Shown: positions 25,928 through 34,904 of the stretch, piece by piece
How positions within the stretch are numbered: the first letter of the stretch is position 1
How the letters are laid out: each line of letters begins with the position of its first letter
NCBI RefSeq assembly: GCF_002090115.1
Contig: NZ_BBRK01000006.1
Location: forward strand, 248,001 to 312,000
Reading direction: 5' to 3'
Source: Demequina sp. NBRC 110054
GTDB taxonomy: Bacteria > Actinomycetota > Actinomycetes > Actinomycetales > Demequinaceae
Length of the DNA: 64,000 bases
Translations under genes and position numbers: made by a program
The notes under the pieces: generated by a model
Told to the model about the DNA's origin: nothing
Seen by the model: the letters and a program-made list of their open reading frames with translations, nothing else
The model's database searches: none

Positions 25928-27283
25928 TCAGCCGACGTAGTTCGGGTTGGCCGCCACCGCGTCGGCGCTGTCAGCCGCGGGCAGCTGGTCCGAGGTCGGT
26001 TCCGTCGTCGAGTCGGGGTCCACGCCGCCACCTGTCGTGGTCGAGTCGCCGGTGGGAAGCGCGGATCCGGTGAGGCACGGGCAGGGCTCGGTCTCCGTGA
26101 TCGTGACGGCCGGCTTCGCGGACTGGGTCAGCGTGAAGGTCACGGCAGGCTTGGACTCCGTCTCGGTGACCGTCACCGCAGGCTTGGACTCGGTCTCCGT
26201 GATGGTGACTGCCGGCTTGGATTCGATCTCGGTGATCGTCACCACGGCGTTCGGGCTCGCGACCACGGTCGCGGTGACGGTCACGACGGGCGCGGGCTCG
26301 GCGGTGACGGTCACCGCCGGCTTGGTGACGGTCTCCGTGGCGGTCACGGTATTCGTCGCCGTCTCGGTCACCGTCACGACGGGCGCGGGCGAGGCCGTCA
26401 CCGTCACCGTCGGCGGCGTCGCAGTGACCGTCTCCGTCGCGGTCGCGGTGGCTGTCTTCGTCGCCGTCTCCGTGGCGGTCTCCGTCGCGGTGGCGGTCTG
26501 AGTCGCCGTCTCGGTCACCGTCACGACGGGCGCGGGCGAGGCAGACACCGTCACCGTCGGCGGCGTCGCGGTCACCGTCTCCGTCGCTGTAGCCGTCACA
26601 GTCTTTGTCGCGGTGGCCGTCGCGGTCTCCGTCGCCGTCTCCGTGGCGGTCGCCGTCTCGGTCGCCGTCTCGGTAGCCGTGGCGGTGGCCGTCTCGGTGG
26701 CCTTCTCCGTCACCGTCTCCGTTGCCGTTGCGGTCGCCGTCTCAGTGGCGGTCTCGGTCGCGGTGACGGTGGCCGTCGCGGTGGCAGTTGCCGTCTCGGT
26801 CGCGGTCGCCGTCGCGGTGACCGTCGCGGTCGCGGTGACGGTCACGGTGACGGTCGGGGTCTGCTCGGGCGAGCTCGCACCGCCGCACCAGATGCCGTCG
26901 TATACCGACGGGAACTCGACCTCGTCGACGTAGTTGCCCTCGGAGTCCAGCTCGACGAAGGTCGCGTCGACCGTGTAGTCATACCCCTCGTCAGGCAGGT
27001 CGGCCGCGGGGATGAACACATGCATCCCCATGAGGTCGCCGTCGGTGTCGACCATGTCGAAGGTCATCGGTACACCGTCGGAGCCGACGACCGTCGCGTG
27101 GAGCACCCAGTAGCCCGGGGTCGGGTCCTCGTTGTAGGTCACGTCGAGGTGGTAGTCGGTGCCGCAGGCCGCATTGACGTTGACGTTCGGAGCCTGCACG
27201 GTGTCGACCGTCGCGGCGACGGCGATGGGCGCGATGAGGAGCGCGGCGGCTGCGCCAGCCGCAACGAGCACCTTGCGACGCAT
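25928..27283 (-). CDS. secreted protein with long Thr/Val/Ala-rich stalk
   Basis: A 451-residue protein with a signal peptide (M-R-R-K-V-L-V-A-A-G, cleaved near A-V-A-A). A globular domain of about 115 residues with two cysteines (A-A-C-G and I-W-C-G-G) follows. Then about 240 residues are built almost only of T-V, T-A and T-E dipeptides, in units such as T-A-T-E-T-A-T and T-E-S-K-P-A-V-T. The end has C-P-C and a Ser/Thr/Asp-rich tail without a sortase motif or membrane anchor. Such stalks are usually extended and, in actinobacteria, likely O-mannosylated. The ATG with GGGGGTGAAC was chosen; a longer frame runs through the promoter repeats. Function unknown. Confidence 0.75.
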   Translation of the reverse strand: MRRKVLVAAGAAAALLIAPIAVAATVDTVQAPNVNVNAACGTDYHLDVTYNEDPTPGYWVLHATVVGSDGVPMTFDMVDTDGDLMGMHVFIPAADLPDEGYDYTVDATFVELDSEGNYVDEVEFPSVYDGIWCGGASSPEQTPTVTVTVTATATVTATATATETATATATATVTATETATETATATATETVTEKATETATATATETATETATATETATETATATATKTVTATATETVTATPPTVTVSASPAPVVTVTETATQTATATETATETATKTATATATETVTATPPTVTVTASPAPVVTVTETATNTVTATETVTKPAVTVTAEPAPVVTVTATVVASPNAVVTITEIESKPAVTITETESKPAVTVTETESKPAVTFTLTQSAKPAVTITETEPCPCLTGSALPTGDSTTTGGGVDPDSTTEPTSDQLPAADSADAVAANPNYVG

Positions 27284-27353
27284 GCGTTCACCCCCTGGAT
27301 CGTCACGCTTGTGTGCGAGATACGGACCCTTGAAGGGGTCCCTCCTCCCACTG

Positions 27354-27378
27354 ACGTCACTTACGTCACTTATGTCAC
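27354..27378 (-). promoter_or_regulatory. three tandem 9-base repeats upstream of the stalk protein
   Basis: ACGTCAC-TT, ACGTCAC-TT and ATGTCAC repeat with a 9-base period 70 to 95 bases before the start codon. On the gene's strand the unit reads GTGACGTAA. The regular spacing suggests cooperative binding of a regulator on nearly one helix face. Confidence 0.55.
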
Positions 27379-27498
27379 CAATTTCGATGGTCACTCCGTT
27401 TGTCCAACTTCGCAAACGCTGAGCGGTACGCCGTGCCAGTGAGCCGACGCTCTCCGCGCCTGCCCGCGCATGTCAGGGCTCCCGGATAGCCTCGGGCC

Positions 27499-28683
27499 AT
27501 GCGAGTGATCCACACGTCGGACTGGCACCTCGGACGCACCTTCCACGGGCACAGCACGGATGCGCATCTCGAGCTCGTCCTGTCGGCCCTGGTCGCCCAG
27601 GTGACGGAGCACGGCGTGGACGCGGTCGTCGTCGCCGGAGACGTGTTCGACTCCTCCACTCCCAAGGCGGAGGCGTTCACGATGCTCAACCGCGTGATCG
27701 CGGAGATCCGTGCCGCGGGCGCCGAGGTCGTGCTCACGTCGGGCAATCACGACGGGCCCGCGCGCCTGGGCCACATGGCCGGATTCGCGGCCTTCGGCGG
27801 CGTCCACATCCGCACCGACCTCGCGAGGCTCGCGGAGCCGGTGCTGCTCGAGGATGCGCACGGCCCGGTAGCGATCTACGGCCTGCCGTACATCCACCCC
27901 GAGTTCCTGCGCGCCACGTTCGCCGACTTCACGGGATCCACGCACGAGCACGCGCTCTCGTTCGCGATGGGCCTGGTCAGGGACGATGCGACGGCCAGGC
28001 GGGCCGGCTCCCCCACCTTGCGCACGGTGGTCGCGAGCCACTGCTTCGCCGCCGGAGTGGAGGCGACGACGGAGGACTCCGGGCGGACCGAGGAGCGCGA
28101 CATCACGCGCGGAGGCCTGAACCTCGTGCCGATCGAGGTCTTCGCCGGTGTCGACTATGTCGCCCTGGGGCACATCCACGGCCGCCAGACGCTGAGCGAG
28201 AGCGTCCGCTACAGCGGCGCCCCCCTGCGGTTCAGCTTCGGCGAGCGCTCGAGCGCCAAGGGTGTCTGGCTCGTGGAACTGGACCAGGCAGGCCTCGCGT
28301 TGGTCGAGTGGCTCGAGCTGCCCACTCCACGCGCGGCGGTCAGGATCGAGGGCACCCTCGACGAGCTCCTGACCGAGGACGCCCATCCCGAGGCCGTCGA
28401 CGCCTGGGTCGAGGCGATCCTCACGGACGACCAACTCCCCCGCGAGGCGATGCGGAGGCTTCAGACGCGCTACCCGCACGCGGTGACCCTGGCGCATCGT
28501 CCCGCAACGAGGCATGACCATGGCGAGGCGACGTATGCGACGCGAGTCGAGGGCAAGTCGGACTCCCTGGTGATCGATGAGTTCCTCGCGTTCGTGCGCA
28601 ACGGTCAGGGCCCGACGGCGGAGGAGACCGCCCTGCTGCACGAGGCTCTCGAGGCGATCGACGCCAAGGAGTCGCTCCGATGA
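27499..28683 (+). CDS. sbcD: exonuclease SbcCD subunit D (Mre11-type nuclease)
   Basis: A 394-residue metallophosphoesterase. It has D-W-H-L-G near the start, G-D-V-F-D, G-N-H-D, S-H-C-F-A and G-H-I-H-G, the full set of manganese ligands of SbcD/Mre11. With SbcC it opens and degrades hairpin and protein-blocked DNA ends in the cytoplasm. The stop overlaps the sbcC start (ATGA), so the two are translationally coupled. Length is normal. Confidence 0.96.
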   Translation: MRVIHTSDWHLGRTFHGHSTDAHLELVLSALVAQVTEHGVDAVVVAGDVFDSSTPKAEAFTMLNRVIAEIRAAGAEVVLTSGNHDGPARLGHMAGFAAFGGVHIRTDLARLAEPVLLEDAHGPVAIYGLPYIHPEFLRATFADFTGSTHEHALSFAMGLVRDDATARRAGSPTLRTVVASHCFAAGVEATTEDSGRTEERDITRGGLNLVPIEVFAGVDYVALGHIHGRQTLSESVRYSGAPLRFSFGERSSAKGVWLVELDQAGLALVEWLELPTPRAAVRIEGTLDELLTEDAHPEAVDAWVEAILTDDQLPREAMRRLQTRYPHAVTLAHRPATRHDHGEATYATRVEGKSDSLVIDEFLAFVRNGQGPTAEETALLHEALEAIDAKESLR

Positions 28684-31667
28684 GGATCCTCAGCCTCGAG
28701 GCGGAGGGCTTCGGGCCCTTCCGCGCGCGCCAGACGATCGACTTCACGCAGTTCGACGCCGAGGGGCTGTTCGTCATCTCGGGCCGCACGGGCGCGGGCA
28801 AGAGCACGATCCTCGACGCCATCTGCTTCGCGCTGTACGACAAGGTGCCGCGCTATGAGGGCACGGACAAGTCCGTCCGCTCCGACTTCTGCGGACCCGA
28901 CGAGCCGACGACGGTGACGCTCGAGTACGAGCTGCACGGGCAGCGCTACAGGGTCGTGCGCTCGCCCGCCTACGAGCGCACCAAGCGCCGCGGCGACGGC
29001 GTGACCACGGAGAAGGCGACCGCCTCGCTCTACCGGGTGGGCGAGGGCGAACCGGAACCGATCGCGACGATGCCGCGCGAGGTCGCGGAGCACGTCGCGA
29101 CCACGGTCCCGCTCACGAGCGACCAGTTCCTCCAGGTGATCCTGCTCGCGCAGGGCCGGTTCGCGGAGTTCCTCAAGGCGGACACGCAGGAGCGCCGCAA
29201 GCTGCTGCGCTCCCTGTTCGGCACCCAGCGTTTCGAGGACCTCGAGGCGAGGATGCGCGAGCGCGCGAAGGAGGCGTCCAGGAAGGTCGAGTCGGCCGAC
29301 GCGGGCCTCGCCTCGCTCGCCGCGCGTGCGGCGGCCCTCGTGGGGCTCGAGACGCCCGCCGCCTCGGACCGCGAGCAGTTCCTGTCGGTGCAGTCCGACG
29401 CGCTGACCGAGGCCGCGCGCCTCGCCGGCGAGACCCGGTCCGCGGCGGTCGATGCGGCCGAGTCGGCGACCGCGGCACTGTCGAAGGCACGGTCGGACGA
29501 GGAGGCACGCGTGCGCCTGAACCGCGCACGCGACACGCAGGCCGAGCTCGAGACGGACGCCGAGGCCCAGGCGGAGCGTGAGGCACGGCTCGCTCTCGCG
29601 CGCCGCGCGGTCCCCGTCGCCGGACCCCGCAGGACGCTGCTGGAGGCCGAGCGCGAGGAGTCGTCGGCGCGGGCCGCACTCGCCACAGTCCTGGCCGCCG
29701 CGGAATCGGATCCGAGCCGTGCGCTCGCGTGGCCCGAGGGACACCTGGCCGAGGCGGCGCCGGAGGCCCTCGACGGACGCGCGAGCGCGCTGACCGCAGA
29801 GAGGGGCTCGCTCAAGGACGCGCTCGAGTCCGAACGCGCGCTGCCGCGCCTCGCGGCCGCATCCGAGGCCTGCGCCACGGCGGTCGTCGCCGCCGCCGCA
29901 GCGCAGGTCGCGACGCAGGAAGGGCTCGACGCGCTGCCCGCGCAGGAGCAGTCGCTGCGCGCAGACCTGGAGATCGCGACGACGGCCGCGGCGCGAGCCG
30001 ACGACCTAGAGGCCGAGGTGGTGCGCGCGACCGCCGCCGTCGCGGCGCACACGCTCGTGTCGCGGCTCGAGGAGCGGGCGGGACCGATCCGTCTGCGCGA
30101 GGCCGAAGCGGCCGACACCTCCGCGGAGCGCCACGAACACCACGCGGCGCTCGTGCGCAGGCGCCTCGCCTCGCAGTCGGCGCACCTCGCCGAGGCGCTC
30201 GTGGACGGCGAGTCGTGCCCCGTGTGCGGCTCGCTCGATCACCCCTCGCCCGCCCAGCCGACGGACGACCACGTCACGGACGAGGAGGTGGACGCCGCCT
30301 ACGAGGCCGCGCAGGCCGCCGCGACCGCCCTCGAGGGCGCCCGCGCGGAACGGGTCGAGCACGACAAGAGGATCGCCGCCGCCGCGCAGTCCGCGGGCGA
30401 GGGCAGCGCTGAAGATGCCGCAGAGGCGCTCGAGGCCGCACAGACGGCACGGGACGCCGCGCTCGAGGCGACCGCCGAGCGCGACCGCCTGCGTGCCGCG
30501 CTCGAGTCGCTCGAGACGGTCAGGGTCGGGCTCGCGGAAGAGCTGGCCGCGCACGCGAACGCGCTGACCGAGGCCCGCGAGGCGCAGACCCGTGCCGACG
30601 CCGCTCTAGACGCGGCGCGCGCACACGCGGCCGACCGACCCGACGGCTACGACAGCGTCGCCGCGTACGCGTCGGCGCTCGACCGAGCGGTCGCGCTGCT
30701 CGAGCGCGTCGGGACCGCGATGCAGTCCGCCGTCTCGTCGCGTGAGGCGGTAGCGAAGGCGCAGGGAGCGCTCGAGACGGAGCTCGCCGCGGCAGGGTTC
30801 GACTCGGTCGAGGCGGCCTCCGACGCCGAATTGCCCCGGGACTCGCTCGGCGAGCTCGAGCACGCCGTCACGACGCACCGGGAGCGGCTCGCGTCCGCGA
30901 GGGCGGTCGTCGCGGAACTGTCCGATCGCGAGCTGCCGGAGGACGCGGCGGACCTCGACGCCCTCGCGGCGACAGAGGCCGCGGCCGTGCTCGCGCGCGA
31001 CGCCGCGGTAGAGGAGGCCACCGCGTCGCGGGACCGCGCGCAGCAGTTCGAGAGCCTGCGCGCGGAGTACGAGGAGCTGGGCCGGTCGAGCGTCGCCGCG
31101 CGCGCCGAGCGCGACACGATCGCCACTCTCGCGGACGCGCTCGAGGGCAAGCCTCCGAACGACCGGCGCCTGCGGCTCGAGTCATTCGTGCTCGCGTCGA
31201 AGCTCGAACGGATCGTCGCCGCCGCGAACGCGCGGCTCCTCGTGATGTCGTCCGGTCAGTACCGCCTCGCGCTCGACGACTCCGCGCAGTACCGCAACAA
31301 GGAGGCGGGCCTCGCACTGTCGATCGAGGACGCGCACACCGGCCGCACGCGCGCGACGCAGTCGCTGTCGGGAGGCGAGACGTTCCTCGCGTCGCTGTCG
31401 CTCGCGCTCGGGCTCGCCGAGACGGTCTCGGCCGAGGCCGGAGGCATCCAGCTCGACACGCTGTTCATCGATGAGGGCTTCGGCTCGCTCGACGAGGAGA
31501 CCCTCGAGGTCGCGATGGCGACGCTCGAGGACCTGCGCGACCAGGGCCGCACCGTCGGGCTCATCTCCCACGTCGAGACGATGAAGGAGGCGATCCCGGC
31601 GAAGCTCGACGTGGTCAAGTCCGCGGACGGCTCCAGCCGGGTGCTGTCACGCCCGCGAGGCGAGTGA
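28680..31667 (+). CDS. sbcC: exonuclease SbcCD subunit C (Rad50-type ATPase)
   Basis: A 995-residue SMC-like ATPase. The Walker A is S-G-R-T-G-A-G-K-S-T. Two long coiled coils flank a zinc hook with C-P-V-C near residues 513-516 (E-S-C-P-V-C-G-S-L-D-H-P). The ABC signature L-S-G-G-E-T-F and Walker B L-F-I-D-E-G-F-G-S-L-D are near the end. It works as a tether and engine for SbcD. Its last 21 bases overlap, tail to tail, the last gene of the hydrogenase operon. Confidence 0.96.
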   Translation: MRILSLEAEGFGPFRARQTIDFTQFDAEGLFVISGRTGAGKSTILDAICFALYDKVPRYEGTDKSVRSDFCGPDEPTTVTLEYELHGQRYRVVRSPAYERTKRRGDGVTTEKATASLYRVGEGEPEPIATMPREVAEHVATTVPLTSDQFLQVILLAQGRFAEFLKADTQERRKLLRSLFGTQRFEDLEARMRERAKEASRKVESADAGLASLAARAAALVGLETPAASDREQFLSVQSDALTEAARLAGETRSAAVDAAESATAALSKARSDEEARVRLNRARDTQAELETDAEAQAEREARLALARRAVPVAGPRRTLLEAEREESSARAALATVLAAAESDPSRALAWPEGHLAEAAPEALDGRASALTAERGSLKDALESERALPRLAAASEACATAVVAAAAAQVATQEGLDALPAQEQSLRADLEIATTAAARADDLEAEVVRATAAVAAHTLVSRLEERAGPIRLREAEAADTSAERHEHHAALVRRRLASQSAHLAEALVDGESCPVCGSLDHPSPAQPTDDHVTDEEVDAAYEAAQAAATALEGARAERVEHDKRIAAAAQSAGEGSAEDAAEALEAAQTARDAALEATAERDRLRAALESLETVRVGLAEELAAHANALTEAREAQTRADAALDAARAHAADRPDGYDSVAAYASALDRAVALLERVGTAMQSAVSSREAVAKAQGALETELAAAGFDSVEAASDAELPRDSLGELEHAVTTHRERLASARAVVAELSDRELPEDAADLDALAATEAAAVLARDAAVEEATASRDRAQQFESLRAEYEELGRSSVAARAERDTIATLADALEGKPPNDRRLRLESFVLASKLERIVAAANARLLVMSSGQYRLALDDSAQYRNKEAGLALSIEDAHTGRTRATQSLSGGETFLASLSLALGLAETVSAEAGGIQLDTLFIDEGFGSLDEETLEVAMATLEDLRDQGRTVGLISHVETMKEAIPAKLDVVKSADGSSRVLSRPRGE

Positions 31668-32333
31668 CTCCTCGACGATCGAGCCGACGCGGCGGGCCCG
31701 CAGCGCCCTCGTCACCGCCACGCCCGCGGCGACGATCAATGCGGACGCGGCGGCTTCGAGCAGCCCCCACGCGGCGTGCGGCGCCACGACCTCGCGCAGC
31801 ACGATCCCGGTGACGCCGCCGACGATCGACAGCACCGCCAGGGTCAGCGCCGACGCCATCACGCTCACCCACGCCCCCGCCGCTGCCGCGGGCACGCGCC
31901 ACCACGACGTCGCATCGTCCGCGCCTGGTCCGCGCCGTCGGGCGACCATCGTCAGCACCGCGCGATAGACGCCCCAGCCGGCGAGCACGCCGGCCGCCCC
32001 CATCACGACGAAGTTCACCCCGAGCGCCGCGACGCCGCCGTCGCCCCAGGCGAGGGCCTCAAGCGCGAGCGCGACCGCCATCGTGAGCATCGCCATCCAC
32101 GGGCCGAGCGCCGCGGCGAGCAGCGTGCCGCCGATGACGTGCGCGGAGTACGGACCGTAGAGCGGCACATCGGCCAGATGGGCGACGAGCACGAGGCCCG
32201 CTCCCCCGGCGGCCAAGCCCCAGCGGACGTCGCCGCGTCTGAGCTCTCGGGCCGACCAGGCGATCGCTCCGACCGACACGGCACTCGCGACGCTCAGCGT
32301 CACCGGGTCCAGGACTCCATCCGGCATGTGCAT
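31647..32333 (-). CDS. CbiM/NikM-type nickel/cobalt ECF transporter S-component
   Basis: A 228-residue protein with about six membrane helices. It begins M-H-M-P-D-G, the N-terminal metal loop of CbiM/NikM (the free amine and His2 help hold Ni or Co), with another His in S-A-H-V-I-G-G. It is the last gene of the hydrogenase operon, so nickel supply for the [NiFe] site is the likely role. The usual partners CbiN/NikN, CbiQ/NikQ and the ATPase are not in the window; some solitary S-components are thought to work alone or share a module encoded elsewhere. Confidence 0.85.
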   Translation of the reverse strand: MHMPDGVLDPVTLSVASAVSVGAIAWSARELRRGDVRWGLAAGGAGLVLVAHLADVPLYGPYSAHVIGGTLLAAALGPWMAMLTMAVALALEALAWGDGGVAALGVNFVVMGAAGVLAGWGVYRAVLTMVARRRGPGADDATSWWRVPAAAAGAWVSVMASALTLAVLSIVGGVTGIVLREVVAPHAAWGLLEAAASALIVAAGVAVTRALRARRVGSIVEESLASRA

Positions 32334-32358
32334 GACTCTCTCCTCTCTGGCGGGCGCC

Positions 32359-33177
32359 TCACGCGAGCACCGCGGCGGGTGCCGAGTAGGCGCACGAATC
32401 GACCGCCGCCAGCTCGTGGGCGGTGGACTGTCGCAGGTCTCGCAGGTCGGCGGGCGCGAGCCTGTCGCACACCCAGTCCCAGTGCAGGGACACCCAGTCG
32501 CCGACCGCGAACGGCCGGGCGAGCGCGTGCTCGCCGCGCCGCATGCGCATGGGCTCGAGGCGAGGCGCGCCGAGCGTGAGGCGTCGGCCGTCCCACGCGA
32601 GCCGAGGGATGAGGACGTCGGCGGTGTCGCCTCGGAGTTCGACCACCCGCCCCCAGCTGATGCGGCAGCGGTCGAGCACCTCCAGCGGAGCCTCGCCCGC
32701 GCCACCGCGGAGCAGCCCGACCCAGGGGTAGACGCCGAACACGTGGAAGCTGTGATGCGGGGTGGCGCCGTGGCCGACCGCCGCCGCGAGCCGCTCGAAG
32801 TCGATCCGCGTGAGCCGCGGCCGGAAACGCACCTCGAGAGAGTCGGCGAAGGCACGCCCGCCGCAGCGCGCGAGCGCGCGGCCGCCGAGCCAGTAGGTGC
32901 GCACCACGACCGGGTCGAGCGGCGCGCGGCCGAGGCACTGGCCGAGGTGCTCGAGGTAGGGCCAGGCCCCCTCGAAGCCGCGCGCGACCTCCTCGAGCGC
33001 GCGGCCGGACGCTCCGACGCTGACACGCTCGAGCAGCTCGCCGGCGCGGTCGGGTCCGCAGTACCCGCGCTCGTTGGGCGGGAAGGCGTAGCGGCCGAAC
33101 AGGACCGCGCCGTCTGCCTCGGTGTCGTAGGCGGCGGGCGTGGCCTGCGGTGCGGGCCTGCGCGCGACGGCGGTCAT
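32359..33177 (-). CDS. conserved hydrogenase-cluster protein (DUF6390-like)
   Basis: A 272-residue soluble protein without a signal peptide or membrane helix. It has R-Y-A-F-P-P-N-E-R-G-Y-C-G-P-D near the start, H-H-S-F-H-V-F-G-V-Y-P-W-V-G-L-L in the middle and L-H-W-D-W-V-C-D-R-L near the end. I recall similar proteins in group 3b hydrogenase clusters of actinobacteria under the name DUF6390, but could not check this. Conserved Cys and His residues could bind metal or a cluster. It starts one base after the EamA gene ends, inside the operon, suggesting a role in hydrogenase assembly or control. Confidence 0.65.
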   Translation of the reverse strand: MTAVARRPAPQATPAAYDTEADGAVLFGRYAFPPNERGYCGPDRAGELLERVSVGASGRALEEVARGFEGAWPYLEHLGQCLGRAPLDPVVVRTYWLGGRALARCGGRAFADSLEVRFRPRLTRIDFERLAAAVGHGATPHHSFHVFGVYPWVGLLRGGAGEAPLEVLDRCRISWGRVVELRGDTADVLIPRLAWDGRRLTLGAPRLEPMRMRRGEHALARPFAVGDWVSLHWDWVCDRLAPADLRDLRQSTAHELAAVDSCAYSAPAAVLA

Positions 33178-33178
33178 G

Positions 33179-34114
33179 TCATGCGTGCGCTCCCTGGGTC
33201 TCGGCGTCCGCGGGACTCTGGGGGCGCGGCGCTCCCCAGATGAGCGCGGCGCCGGTAAGGATCGCGGCGAGCCACGGCGCCTGCGGGGCGAGCACCGCGC
33301 CGTCGAGGATCGTGGCGAGCAGCGCGGTGACGAGCGCGCCGAGGACCAGCACGGCGGTGACGTCGATCGCAGGAGCGCGCATGAGCGCCTGGTGCCACGT
33401 GAGGACGTAGCCGGCGAGCAGCAGCCCGGTGGCGAGCACCCACCCCCACTGCTCCGCGGTGCTCGGCATGACCGTCGCGAGCGAGCCGGTCGCGACGGCC
33501 CACGCGAGGAGCGCGGCCGAGCCGCCCGCCATGCGCACGAGGGAGACCGTCCACGGGGTCACGTCCGCGAGCAGCCGCTTGGCGACGACGACCTCGACGG
33601 CCCACAGCAGGGTCGCCGCGCCGACCAGCATGGTCCCGGTGTCGGCGAGGAGCCCGAGGGGTCCCGCGAGCCCGACCTGGCCGACCACAAGCAGCGCGAT
33701 CGCGGCGAGATGCCACGCGGTGAAGCGCTCCTTGAGCAGCGGCACCGCGAGCAGGGCGACCCCCACGATGAGCATCTTGTGAAGGAACGACGCCTGCGTG
33801 GACTCCGTCGTCACGAGCCCGCGGAAGAACAGCACGAAGGGCACCGCGCCGCCGAGCACGGCGACGTACGCGAGGCCCCACCACTGGAGGGCGCGCGCGG
33901 GTCGGGTGACGGAGACCGCGTCGGGGCCCGCCGCGCGCCGCGCGACGAGGAACACCACGGCGATGATCAGTGCCGCCATCGCGTTCTTCGCGGTCGTGTA
34001 CGCCGCAGGATCTCCATACGCCGCCACACCGTGGGAGTTCAGGAAGATCGCGACGCCCGAAATGCAGGCGGTGACTGCCGCGAGCGTGAGGCCGCGGCTG
34101 CGAGTGGGATTCAT
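33179..34114 (-). CDS. EamA-family (DMT) transporter
   Basis: A 311-residue protein with ten predicted membrane helices in two repeated halves, as in the drug/metabolite transporter superfamily. Examples are T-T-A-K-N-A-M-A-A-L-I-I-A in the first half and L-T-W-H-Q-A-L-M-R-A-P in the second. The ATG has GGGAGG as ribosome binding site and overlaps the hypC stop by four bases. Its place in a hydrogenase operon suggests it moves a small molecule linked to hydrogenase function, but substrate and direction are unknown. Confidence 0.85.
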   Translation of the reverse strand: MNPTRSRGLTLAAVTACISGVAIFLNSHGVAAYGDPAAYTTAKNAMAALIIAVVFLVARRAAGPDAVSVTRPARALQWWGLAYVAVLGGAVPFVLFFRGLVTTESTQASFLHKMLIVGVALLAVPLLKERFTAWHLAAIALLVVGQVGLAGPLGLLADTGTMLVGAATLLWAVEVVVAKRLLADVTPWTVSLVRMAGGSAALLAWAVATGSLATVMPSTAEQWGWVLATGLLLAGYVLTWHQALMRAPAIDVTAVLVLGALVTALLATILDGAVLAPQAPWLAAILTGAALIWGAPRPQSPADAETQGAHA

Positions 34115-34389
34115 GATCGCGCCTCCCGGGGATCGAGCGCGGGCACCGCATGCGGGCGCCCCCGCGGCGGCGCCGGCTCCGCCGCGCGAATGGCCAGGGC
34201 ATCGAGTGCCTCGGCCTCCGACAGAGTACCCAGGACGAATCCGGAGTGGACGATCACCCAGTCCCCGCTGTGGAGAGGCACCTCGCCCGGCGTCAGGTTC
34301 GCGGCGTCGAAGGCGCGCCCCTCGGCCTCGACGACGACGGCGCCCCCGGCGCGCACCGCGACGACCTGACCGATCGACCCTAGGCACAT
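34111..34389 (-). CDS. hypC: hydrogenase assembly chaperone HypC/HupF
   Basis: A 92-residue protein starting M-C-L-G-S-I-G-Q-V-V. Cys2, freed after loss of Met1, is the residue that binds the Fe(CN)2CO unit and the large-subunit precursor. The beta-barrel core G-D-W-V-I-V-H-S-G-F and the C-terminal helix are present. It overlaps the protease gene upstream and the transporter gene downstream. HypA, HypB, HypD, HypE and HypF are not in the window and must be encoded elsewhere. Compare the Cys-less HypC-like gene near 41.4 kb. Confidence 0.93.
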   Translation of the reverse strand: MCLGSIGQVVAVRAGGAVVVEAEGRAFDAANLTPGEVPLHSGDWVIVHSGFVLGTLSEAEALDALAIRAAEPAPPRGRPHAVPALDPREARS

Positions 34390-34904
34390 GTCCCGGCCTC
34401 CGTGTCCTTGAGCTCGCCCACGGCCCGCGCGAGCGTCGCGATCACCGTGGCGACCGCATCGTCCACGCACGCGACGACCGCGTCCGACATCGGACCGTGG
34501 TCGAAGGTCTCCGCTTCGATGCCAACGATCGCGAGCTGCTCCGGCAGCGTGCCGAGCGTGCGCGACAGCTCGACCGCGCCCGCGACGCCGAACGCGTGGC
34601 TCCCGCCCCGGCCGGCGGCGGTGAAGGCGTGCGTCGGCAGTGTCTCCGCATCGCGGCCCGCCTTCCTCACGGTGAGAGTGCCGGGGTCGGCGCCCGTGAG
34701 GACCGCGTCGATGAGCACCGCGACGCGGTACCCGTCCCAGGCCTGGACCAGGGCGGTGGGGTCCTCCCGCGTGAGGACCGTGACGCTGTCGCCCGCGAGC
34801 TCGCGCACCCGCGCGGCGACGACCGGTCCGACGGCGTCGTCGCCCCGATCGGGCTGTCCGAGCCCGATCACGAGCATGCCCTCGTCGGCGGTCGCGGCGC
34901 TCAT
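34380..34904 (-). CDS. hydrogenase maturation protease
   Basis: A 174-residue endopeptidase of the HycI/HybD/HoxW family, starting M-S-A-A-T-A-D-E-G with V-I-G-L-G-Q-P-D-R-G-D-D-A-V-G-P, the conserved G-x-G-N-x-L-x-x-D-D-G-x-G form with Gln in place of Asn. It removes the C-terminal peptide of the hydrogenase large subunit after nickel insertion. Acidic residues in D-R-G-D-D and a later His sense nickel. It overlaps the large-subunit gene by four bases. Confidence 0.9.
   Translation of the reverse strand: MSAATADEGMLVIGLGQPDRGDDAVGPVVAARVRELAGDSVTVLTREDPTALVQAWDGYRVAVLIDAVLTGADPGTLTVRKAGRDAETLPTHAFTAAGRGGSHAFGVAGAVELSRTLGTLPEQLAIVGIEAETFDHGPMSDAVVACVDDAVATVIATLARAVGELKDTEAGTCA

Noticed and set aside
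26080..26860. Dense short repeats that could be read as a CRISPR-like or minisatellite array
   Set aside because: The repeats are codons for Thr with Val, Ala or Glu inside one open frame, with no constant spacer length.
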